From contig NZ_CP090066.1 of assembly GCF_021391535.1 (NCBI RefSeq), forward strand, positions 571,501 to 635,500: 64,000 nt of DNA, read 5' to 3'. The notes under the pieces are model-generated. The model did not search any database and was not told the origin of the DNA. It saw nothing but the letters and a program-made list of their open reading frames with translations. Source of the stretch: Aurantimonas sp. HBX-1 (GTDB lineage Bacteria > Pseudomonadota > Alphaproteobacteria > Rhizobiales > Rhizobiaceae). Below are positions 36,983 through 43,983 of the stretch, one piece after another; within the stretch, counting starts at the first letter, position 1; each line of letters begins with the position of its first letter. The position numbers and the translations under genes were made by a program.

Positions 36983-36993
36983 GCCTGTCGTCG

Positions 36994-37140
36994 TCAGAAG
37001 CGAAAGGACAGGCCGATCGACCCACGATGGCTTTCCGAGTCCTCGCCGAAGGCGCCATCGTAGCGCAGATGACTTTGGACGCTATCGGTGATCCGGGCGC
37101 CGAGGCCCGCACTAAAGGCGGCGTCTATCTGGGCGTTGCC
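36994..37140 (-). pseudogene. Autotransporter beta-barrel C-terminal fragment
   Basis: Read on the reverse strand the segment gives about 45 residues ending in SIGLSFRF and a stop. The alternating hydrophobic pattern and the terminal aromatic F are the signature of an outer-membrane autotransporter barrel end. The rest of the gene is missing: upstream sequence switches to an unrelated cyclase-type frame on the other strand. This is a deletion remnant. Confidence 0.6.
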
Positions 37141-37395
37141 GCCGTGATCGGGCTCCTGGTGGTCGGTCTCGCCGACCGGCCGGGGCTGTCAGCCTTCGCC
37201 AACAGCCGGATCGACACCGTCCTGCGGCTATCCGGCTCGGCGCGCGAACAACGACCCGCCATCGCGGTGCTGCCCTTCGACGACATGGGCGAGGCGGCCA
37301 GCGACCAGTATTTCGTCGACGGCCTGACGGAGGACGTCATCGCGGAGTTGGCGCGCTACGCCGATCTCCAGGTGATCGCGCGGAATTCCACCTTC
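37123..37395 (+). pseudogene. Fragment of a TolB-like/adenylate-cyclase-associated protein
   Basis: The frame has a membrane helix (VAAVIGLLVVGLA) followed by PAIAVLPFDDMGE, QYFVDGLTEDVIAELARYAD and QVIARNSTF. This pattern is the conserved middle domain of adenylate/guanylate cyclase-TPR proteins and CadC-like regulators. The N-terminal effector domain and the C-terminal TPR repeats are absent, and the frame runs directly into the end of the TetR gene on the other strand. It is a truncated internal fragment. Confidence 0.65.
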
Positions 37396-37403
37396 GAGCC
37401 ACC

Positions 37404-38033
37404 TCAGGCGGCGCAGATGTCCGCAGCGTCGACCGTCTCGTCTGGCTTGCCCGGCCACGATTCCATGAACTGCCGGACGACCTTCTGAAGCTGCTCGGGC
37501 CTCGCACCACCATTTGCCTGCACCACGAGACCGTTGGCGACGGTGATCACATAGCTGCCGAGGCTATCGGTGTCGGTATCGGCCGGCAGGTCGCCCTCGC
37601 TCTTCCAGCGCTCCAGCCGTTCGCGGAGCCGCTGCAGGTTGGAAAACCGGCGCGCCTGAAGATCGTCCTTGACGGAGTCGCCGTCCGGGCTGCAGACCAG
37701 CGCCCCCTGCACCATCAGGCAGCCGGTGGGGGTGCCGTCGGGCGCTTCCGCGCCAGTGAACAGCATCAGGAAGCCTTCGATGGCGCGCCGGGACGAAGGC
37801 TGGTTGAGGATCGTGTCGAGATAGGCGATGCGCCGTTCGGCGTAGCGATCGACAGCCTTCCGGAACAGCTCTTCCTTGTTGCCGAAGGCGGCGTAGAGGC
37901 TGGGCTTGGTGATGCCCATCGCCTCGATGAGGTCGGCCAGCGAGGTGCCCTCGTAGCCCTGTCGCCAGAACAGGAGAATCGCCTTGTCGAGCGCCTCGTC
38001 GACATCGAACTCCCTGGGACGTCCTCTGGTCAT
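37404..38033 (-). CDS. TetR-family regulator of RND efflux locus
   Basis: The 209-residue protein has the TetR DNA-binding domain at its N-terminus (LADLIEAMGITKPSLYAAF at about 30-48) and a C-terminal domain of the AcrR/TetR_C_6-like type (GCLMVQGALVC at about 101-111). It starts at ATG 38033 with AAGAAG ahead. It lies 120 bases after the RND transporter gene in the same direction. The region upstream has two palindromes, GGGATATCCC (38085-38094) and TTACA-AA-TGTAA (38101-38112), that could be operators. It probably represses the pump genes or the nearby 43.2 kb promoter. Confidence 0.92.
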   Translation of the reverse strand: MTRGRPREFDVDEALDKAILLFWRQGYEGTSLADLIEAMGITKPSLYAAFGNKEELFRKAVDRYAERRIAYLDTILNQPSSRRAIEGFLMLFTGAEAPDGTPTGCLMVQGALVCSPDGDSVKDDLQARRFSNLQRLRERLERWKSEGDLPADTDTDSLGSYVITVANGLVVQANGGARPEQLQKVVRQFMESWPGKPDETVDAADICAA

Positions 38034-38080
38034 GTCGCTTCTTTCCGGGTCCCCGCATCCTATGCCGATCTTGGCTATCA

Positions 38081-38112
38081 TATGGGGATATCCCGGCTTT
38101 TTACAAATGTAA
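38081..38112 (-). promoter_or_regulatory. Palindromes upstream of TetR gene
   Basis: GGGATATCCC at 38085-38094 and TTACA-AA-TGTAA at 38101-38112 lie between the RND stop and the TetR start. They are plausible TetR autoregulatory sites, based on symmetry and place alone. Confidence 0.4.
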
Positions 38113-38153
38113 CGGCCTGCCGAAGGCGGCGCCCGCCGCCGGCTGCGGGCGCC

Positions 38154-41100
38154 TTACGGTTGGGCCGGAGCGGGCGCGTCGGCCGGCGCCGCGGCGACGC
38201 GTACCAGCGGCCGCCCGCCGGAGAGCTTGCGCACCAGCACGTAGAACACCGGGGTCAGGAAGATCCCGAAGATCGTGACGCCCAGCATGCCGGCGAACAC
38301 CGCGACGCCCATCGCCGCGCGCATCTCGGCGCCCGGGCCCGTGGACAGCACCAGCGGCACCACGCCCATGATGAAGGCGATCGAGGTCATCAGGATGGGG
38401 CGCAGCCGCAGCCGGCTGGCCTCCACCGCCGCCTGCCGGGTCGCCATGCCGGATATCTCCAGGTCGCGGGCGAATTCCACGATCAGGATGGCGTTCTTGG
38501 CGGACAGGCCGACGAGCACGATGAAGCCGATCTGCGTGAAGATGTTGTTGTCGCCCTGGTCGAGCCACACGCCGACCAGCGCTGCGAGGATCCCGGTCGG
38601 CACGATCATGATGATCGCGAAGGGCAGGGTGAGGCTCTCGTACTGGGCCGCCAGCACCAGGAAGACCAGGAGCACGGCCAGCGGGAAGACGATCAGGCCG
38701 GAATTGCCGGCGATGATCTGCTGGTAGGTGAGGTCCGTCCACTCGAAGCCGACGCCCTTGGGCAGCGTCTCCGCCGCGACCCGCTCCACCGCGGCCTGAG
38801 CCTCGCCGGAGGAATAGCCGGGCGCCGGTCCGCCGTTGATGTCGGCGGCGAGGAAGCCGTTGTAGCGGCTCGCCAGTTCCGGTCCGGCCGACGGCTTCAC
38901 CGTCATCAGCGCCGACAGCGGCACCATCGCCCCGTTCGACGAGCGCACCTTCAGCCGGGCGATGTCGTCGGGTTGGCTGCGGCTGCCGGCATCCGCCTGC
39001 ACCCGTACCGAGTAGGTGCGGCCGAAGGCGTTGAAGTCGTTGACGTAGAGCGAGCCGAGATAGATCTGCAGCGTGTCGAAGACGTCCGTCACCGAGACGC
39101 CCAGCTGATGCGCCTTGGTGCGGTCGAGATCGGCAAAAAGCTGCGGGACGCTGATCCGGTAGCTCGAGAACATGCCGGCGAGCTCCGGCGCCGCGCGCGC
39201 CTTCGCCAGGAAATCGTTCGTCGCCTGGTTCAGCGCCTCGTAGCCGAGGCCGGCGCGGTCCTGGAGCTGCAGCTTGAAGCCGCCGATCGTGCCGAGGCCC
39301 TGGACGGGCGGTGGCGGGAAGACGGCGATCGTGGCTTCGCGGATGCCGGCATATTTCTGGTTGAGTGCGCCGGCGATGGCGCCGCCGGGCAGGCCCTCGC
39401 GTTCCTCGAACGGGGCTTCGGTGACGAAGACGACGCCGGCGCTGGGGCTGTTGGTGAAGCCGTTGATCGACAGGCCGGGGAAGGCGACGGTGCTGTCGGC
39501 GCCCGGCTCGTCGAGCGCGATGTCGCTCATCTCCCGAATGACGTCCTCGGTCCGGTCGAGGCTGGCGCCGTCGGGGAGTTGGGCGAAGCCCACGAGATAG
39601 CCCTTGTCCTGCGCCGGCACGAAGCCGCCGGGCACCTGGTTGAACATGAAGACAGTCGCGCCGACGAGGACGAGATAGACGCCCATGACGATCGTCTTGC
39701 GGGAGAACAGCCGGCCGACGGAATTGCCGTAGGCGCGCGAGCCGAAATTGAAGCTGCGGTTGAAGCCGCGGAAGAACCAGCCGAACACGAAGTCCATCGC
39801 CCGCGTCAGGCGATCCTTCGGCGCGTCGTGCCCCTTCAGGAGGAGGGCGGCGAGCGCCGGCGAGAGCGTCAGCGAATTGATCGCCGAGATGACCGTCGAG
39901 ATGGCGATCGTGACGGCGAACTGGCGGTAGAACTGTCCGGTGAGGCCCGAGATGAAGGCGAGCGGCACGAAGACCGCGACGAGGACCAGCGCGATCGCGA
40001 TGATCGGTCCGGAGACCTCGCGCATCGCCTTGTAGGTCGCCTCGCGAGGGGCGAGGCCCTCCTCGATGTTGCGCTCGACATTCTCGACGACGACGATCGC
40101 GTCGTCGACCACGATGCCGATCGCCAGCACCAGCCCGAACAGGCTGAGCGCGTTGATCGAGAAGCCGAGCACATAGAGCGCGCCGAAGGTGCCGATGATT
40201 GAGACCGGGACGGCGATCAGCGGGATGATCGAGGCACGCCAGGTCTGCAGGAAGACGATGACAACCAGCACCACCAGCACGATGGCCTCGAGCAGCGTGT
40301 GCACCACGGCCTCGATCGAGGCGCGCACGAACTGGGTCGTGTCGTAGACGATCTCGTACTTGACCCCTTCCGGCATGTTGGCCTGCAGCTCGTCCATCGT
40401 CGCGCGGATCGCGTCGGAGACGCCGATCGCGTTGGAGCCGGGCGACTGGAAGATCGGCAGGGCGACAGCCGGCTCGCTGCTGAGCAGCGAGCGCAGCGAA
40501 TAGCTGGAGACGCCAAGTTCGACCCGGGCGACGTCGCGCAGCCGCACGACGGCACCGTTCGGAGCGGTCTTGACGATGATGTCGCCGAAGGCCTCGGGCG
40601 TGTCGAGCCGGCCTTGCGCGTTGACGGAAAGCTGCAGCTCGATGCCGCCGTTCGTCGGCGGCGCGCCGATCTGGCCGGCCGCGGCCTGGACGTTCTGCTC
40701 GCGGATGGCGGCCACGACGTCGCTGGCCGACAGGCCCTCCTCGGCGACCTTCTGCGGATCGAGCCAGACGCGCATCGCGTAGTCGCCCGAACCGAACACC
40801 TGAACGTCGCCGACGCCGGCGATCTGCGCCAGCCGGTCCTTGACGTTGATGACGGCGTAGTTGCGCAGATACTTGATGTCGTAGCGTCCGTCCGGCGAGA
40901 CGAGGTGCACCACCATCATCAGGTCCGGCGAGCTCTTGGTCGTGGTGATGCCGAGCGAGCGGACCTCTTCCGGCAGCCGGGGCTCGGCCTGGCTGACGCG
41001 GTTCTGGACGAGCTGCTGGGCCTGGTCGGGATCGGTGCCGAGGGCGAACGTCACGGTCAGGGTCAGCGCGCCGTCGGCGGTCGCCTGGCTGGACATGTAG

Positions 41101-41333
41101 AGCATGCCCTCGACGCCGTTGATCTCCTCCTCGATCGGCGTCGCCACCGTCTCGGCGATGACCGTCGGATTGGCGCCGGGATATTGCGCGCGCACCACGA
41201 TCGAGGGCGGCACGACCTCGGGATACTCCGAGATCGGCAGGGCCTGCATGCCGAGCAGGCCGCAGATCAGGATGAGCACCGACAACACGCCTGCGAACAC
41301 CGGGCGATCGATGAAGAAATTCGAGATGTTCAC
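38154..41333 (-). CDS. RND efflux pump inner-membrane transporter (HAE1/AcrB type)
   Basis: The 1059-residue protein is a full-length hydrophobe/amphiphile efflux transporter: 12 membrane helices in two repeats, FFIDRPVFAGVLSVLI at the start, the proton-relay motif GIVVDDAIVVVEN with two Asp residues in helix 4, and GLSAKNAILIVEFARDL in helix 10. GTG 41333 is the best start, with GGAG about 10 bases ahead; an upstream extension is Arg/Pro-rich and not typical. It works with the membrane-fusion protein encoded upstream (42673 to 41483). No outer-membrane TolC partner is nearby, so a general one is probably used. Confidence 0.95.
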   Translation of the reverse strand: MNISNFFIDRPVFAGVLSVLILICGLLGMQALPISEYPEVVPPSIVVRAQYPGANPTVIAETVATPIEEEINGVEGMLYMSSQATADGALTLTVTFALGTDPDQAQQLVQNRVSQAEPRLPEEVRSLGITTTKSSPDLMMVVHLVSPDGRYDIKYLRNYAVINVKDRLAQIAGVGDVQVFGSGDYAMRVWLDPQKVAEEGLSASDVVAAIREQNVQAAAGQIGAPPTNGGIELQLSVNAQGRLDTPEAFGDIIVKTAPNGAVVRLRDVARVELGVSSYSLRSLLSSEPAVALPIFQSPGSNAIGVSDAIRATMDELQANMPEGVKYEIVYDTTQFVRASIEAVVHTLLEAIVLVVLVVIVFLQTWRASIIPLIAVPVSIIGTFGALYVLGFSINALSLFGLVLAIGIVVDDAIVVVENVERNIEEGLAPREATYKAMREVSGPIIAIALVLVAVFVPLAFISGLTGQFYRQFAVTIAISTVISAINSLTLSPALAALLLKGHDAPKDRLTRAMDFVFGWFFRGFNRSFNFGSRAYGNSVGRLFSRKTIVMGVYLVLVGATVFMFNQVPGGFVPAQDKGYLVGFAQLPDGASLDRTEDVIREMSDIALDEPGADSTVAFPGLSINGFTNSPSAGVVFVTEAPFEEREGLPGGAIAGALNQKYAGIREATIAVFPPPPVQGLGTIGGFKLQLQDRAGLGYEALNQATNDFLAKARAAPELAGMFSSYRISVPQLFADLDRTKAHQLGVSVTDVFDTLQIYLGSLYVNDFNAFGRTYSVRVQADAGSRSQPDDIARLKVRSSNGAMVPLSALMTVKPSAGPELASRYNGFLAADINGGPAPGYSSGEAQAAVERVAAETLPKGVGFEWTDLTYQQIIAGNSGLIVFPLAVLLVFLVLAAQYESLTLPFAIIMIVPTGILAALVGVWLDQGDNNIFTQIGFIVLVGLSAKNAILIVEFARDLEISGMATRQAAVEASRLRLRPILMTSIAFIMGVVPLVLSTGPGAEMRAAMGVAVFAGMLGVTIFGIFLTPVFYVLVRKLSGGRPLVRVAAAPADAPAPAQP

Positions 41334-41434
41334 GGGGGATCTCTCCGTTCGCCGGCAGGGGCGTTTCGGCGGAAGGTGCCCGGCAGGGCAGGGCGTCACG
41401 ACGGCAGGCGGGACTTGGAAGGCTCCGGATGGAC

Positions 41435-41468
41435 GGACGGCCCGGCCTGGGGGAAAGCCGGGCCGTCC
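41435..41468 (-). terminator. Intercistronic hairpin between MFP and RND genes
   Basis: A perfect 12-base stem (GGACGGCCCGGC and GCCGGGCCGTCC, 10-base loop) lies in the 149 bases between the membrane-fusion gene and the RND gene. It may reduce read-through or protect the upstream message. Confidence 0.55.
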
Positions 41469-41482
41469 TTGCCCGTCGCGAC

Positions 41483-42673
41483 CTAATCGGCGGAGGCCAG
41501 CGCGACGGGTTCGGGATCGACGAGGGTGCCGGGCGTCAGGGACTGGATCCCCTCGACGACGATCTGCTCGCCGGGCTTCAGGCCGTCTTCGACGACCCGC
41601 AGCCCGTCGACCGAGGCACCCAGCCGGATCGTGCGATACTCGACCGTCTTGTCCGCGCCGACGACCAGCACGTATTTGCGGTCCTGGTCGGTGCCGACGG
41701 CCCGCTCGCTGATCAGCAGCCTGTCCTGCGGCTTGGGCTGTCCGAGGCGGATGCGGACGAATTCGCCGGGGATGAGCGCACCCTTCGGATTGTCGAGCGC
41801 GGCCCGGATCCGCAAGGTGCCGCTCTGCGGATCGACCTCGTTGCCGATGAGCTGGACATGGCCCCGCACGGCCGCCTTGGCCCCCGTGGAATCGAAGCGC
41901 TGCACCTCGACCGGGATGTCGCCATAGGCGGGCAGCGGGCCGTCCTGCTCCGGCAGGGCGGACAGGATCTCGGCGACGTCGCCGGCACTGACGTCGAACC
42001 CGGCATAGATCGGGTCGACAGAGACCACCGTCGTCAGCACGGCGGAGGAGAGCCCCGCCGCCACGAGATTGCCCGCCGTCACCTCGATCTGGCCGATCCG
42101 GCCGTCGATCGGGGACCGGACCTCGGTGTAGCCGAGGTCGAGTTCGGCGGTCCTCAGCGCCGCCTTTGCCGCGTCGGCGCTGGCGACCGCCTGGTCGGCG
42201 GCGCTGGAGCGCTGGTCGAGCGTGCTCTGCGAGACGGTACGCGAGGTCACCAGCTGCTCGGCTCGGCCGACCTCCAGCGACGCGAGCCTGACCTCCGCCT
42301 CGGCCGCCTCGACATCGGCGCGCGCACGGGCGACGGCTGCCTGATACGGCGCCTGGTCGATGGTCGCGATGAGATCGCCCTTCTTCACGAGCGCGCCTTC
42401 GCGGAAATGGTACGACTGGATCGCGCCGCCGACGCGGGGCCGGATCTCGACCCGGTCGACCGCTTCCAGCCGCCCGGAATAGTCACGCCAGAGCGTCACC
42501 GATCGTGGTGTCACCTGGAAGACCGGAACCTTGACCGCTTCGGGCGCCAGGGCGACCGCTTCACCGGCGGTGGCGCGGTCGGTCTCGTTCAAGGCCGCCG
42601 TCGTCGCGCCCGCCGCAATGGCGACCGCCAGGCTCGCGCTCCAGAGGAGCCGCCGAGAGACTATCTGTTTCAT
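41483..42673 (-). CDS. RND efflux membrane-fusion protein (AcrA type)
   Basis: The 396-residue periplasmic adaptor has an N-terminal hydrophobic signal (about 8-27). The lipoyl half-motifs are YSGRLEAVDRVEIRPRVGG and SPIDGRIGQIEVTAGNLV, with a helical hairpin between (about 95-165) and a beta-barrel and C-terminal domain after. There is no lipoprotein Cys. Start ATG 42673 is preferred; an in-frame ATG at 42760 would add a non-hydrophobic leader. It is transcribed before the RND gene and delivers substrate to the outer-membrane channel. Confidence 0.93.
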   Translation of the reverse strand: MKQIVSRRLLWSASLAVAIAAGATTAALNETDRATAGEAVALAPEAVKVPVFQVTPRSVTLWRDYSGRLEAVDRVEIRPRVGGAIQSYHFREGALVKKGDLIATIDQAPYQAAVARARADVEAAEAEVRLASLEVGRAEQLVTSRTVSQSTLDQRSSAADQAVASADAAKAALRTAELDLGYTEVRSPIDGRIGQIEVTAGNLVAAGLSSAVLTTVVSVDPIYAGFDVSAGDVAEILSALPEQDGPLPAYGDIPVEVQRFDSTGAKAAVRGHVQLIGNEVDPQSGTLRIRAALDNPKGALIPGEFVRIRLGQPKPQDRLLISERAVGTDQDRKYVLVVGADKTVEYRTIRLGASVDGLRVVEDGLKPGEQIVVEGIQSLTPGTLVDPEPVALASAD

Positions 42674-42847
42674 GAAGGGAATTCTCTCGCGAAGGGTCGG
42701 ATAGCAACGGAGCGTTTCGCGGGGGTTAGCTCTGGCCGGCTGCCCGCCATGGAACTTCAAAAACCTGTGGCATTGCGGTCGGCCCCGAGAGCCGGAGCTG
42801 CCGGCAAGGACCGCCGGGCAAAGGGAAGCAGAGGTCGCGTGATGGAT

Positions 42848-42886
42848 GATGCCACCCGGGCGTTGACGTCATGCCCGGGTGGCATC
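42848..42886 (-). terminator. Terminator hairpin after small exported protein gene
   Basis: A perfect 14-base stem (GATGCCACCCGGGC and GCCCGGGTGGCATC, 11-base loop) sits 11 bases past the stop of the reverse-strand gene at 42898. It separates that gene from the efflux operon. Confidence 0.7.
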
Positions 42887-42897
42887 AAGCTGGTAGG

Positions 42898-43200
42898 TCA
42901 GAAGCCGGTGACGTCGGTGGGGCGTACGACGCTTGCGCGAGCAGCCTCTTCGGAGCGCTTGCGCGCGTACTCCGAGCCAGGAACGGTGGCGGCCGGCCGA
43001 GCGGCTGTCGCGTAGCCGTAGGTCGTGGGCCGAACCGTCGCGCGGGCAGCGGCATCCGGATATCCGGCCGCGACACGCTGGCGTTCAGCAAAGCCGTTGG
43101 CGCGGCTCGTTGCGTCCGAGCCCGGCACATACTGCGCCGAAGCCATGGTCGAGGCGAACAGCACCAGTGCGACGGCGCTGGTGGCGAGAATGCGGATCAT
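42898..43200 (-). CDS. Small exported protein of unknown function
   Basis: The 100-residue protein has a clear signal peptide (residues 1-22, ending STMASA) and a mature part of about 78 residues. The mature part contains two related segments beginning VPGSDATSRANG and VPGSEYARKRSEE, so it may have arisen by internal duplication. I know no family for it. ATG 43200 with AGGACA ahead is preferred over ATG 43215. Its promoter holds a strong TetR-type palindrome cluster (43241-43326), so it is probably induced with efflux or stress genes. Confidence 0.7.
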   Translation of the reverse strand: MIRILATSAVALVLFASTMASAQYVPGSDATSRANGFAERQRVAAGYPDAAARATVRPTTYGYATAARPAATVPGSEYARKRSEEAARASVVRPTDVTGF

Positions 43201-43240
43201 TGTCCTGTCCTTCATGTTCGTGCCGCGCTTTTCGCGGCGT

Positions 43241-43326
43241 GATCGGTAAAATCTGTACCGATCGGTAGGGAGAACATGGATGCCGGCGCCGGACGGTTCA
43301 AGGGACTATATAACGATTGGTACAGA
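43241..43326. promoter_or_regulatory. Cluster of TetR-type operator repeats
   Basis: GATCGGTA (43241-43248) and TACCGATC (43256-43263) form an 8-base inverted repeat with 7 bases between, and TACCGATCGGTA (43256-43267) is itself a perfect palindrome. A second copy, CGATTGGTACAGA (43314-43326), is an inverted near-match of TCTGTACCGATCG (43252-43264). The sites lie between divergent genes, where a TetR repressor would block both promoters. Confidence 0.6.
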
Positions 43327-43830
43327 AATTTTTTGCGTCGTCCCGGAGCGCTTCCAGCCGGGGCTCAGCCTGTCTCTCGACCCCTACATGCGCGGCCGCA
43401 TGGATGACGGCGACGAATCCCACGCTGCACCCTACGCCCTCGGCGAGCCGCCGGGGGGCGGAACCGTGGCCGGGGTCATCTCCTCGGACATCGATGCCTT
43501 CCGTTCGGGCGACCTCGTCCTCGCGAATGGTGGCTGGCAGGTACGCGGTCTGGAACGGGTGGGACCTCTACGCGCTGCCGCAGGACATGGCCTGCCCCTC
43601 ACTCGCTCTCGGCATCCTCGGCATGACGGGATTCACCGCAGTATGGGCTGACTGTCATCGGCGCATCAAGGTCCGGCGAGACGCTGGTTGTCGGGGCGGC
43701 CACGGGCGCAGTAGGCGCGGCCGTTGGCCGGATAAGGAAGTTAGTCGGCTGCCGCGTGGTCGGCATAGCCGGCAGGCAGCGCAAGTGCCGCCATGCGGTC
43801 GAGGTCCTGCTCCGAAAATGCCGGAACCAC
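43280..43830 (+). pseudogene. Broken NADP-dependent oxidoreductase (CurA/YncB-like MDR family)
   Basis: Pieces of one MDR enzyme occur in three places: LSLDPYMRGRMDDGDE up to NGGWQ in one frame (to 43540), LALGILGMTGFTAVWA in a second frame (about 43600-43650), and SGETLVVGAATGAVGAAVG with CRVVGIAG (43672-43790) in a further frame. These are in the order of CurA/YncB: N-terminal barrel, ALGVLGMPG segment and nucleotide-binding GAATGAVG. The normal N-terminus and C-terminal third are missing. The gene is dead by frameshift and deletion, though its operator region looks intact. Confidence 0.75.
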
Positions 43831-43983
43831 CGAGACCTGGACGGACCCAGGCAGATGCCGGTGTCGAGCTGGCGCACGGCGAAAATGCTCCGCCTGAGGG
43901 CCGGCAGGCTCCATGGCGACGTTCTCAGGCAGGCCACTGCCGGAGACGGGGTGCGCGGGATGGATCCTGGTCGTCGCGAATGG

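Noticed and set aside
38082..40202. Very long open frame (about 700 codons) antisense to the RND transporter
   Set aside because: High-GC genes often leave the antisense frame open; its translation is low-complexity and His/Arg/Asp-rich, without domains, while the reverse strand is a textbook AcrB-type protein.
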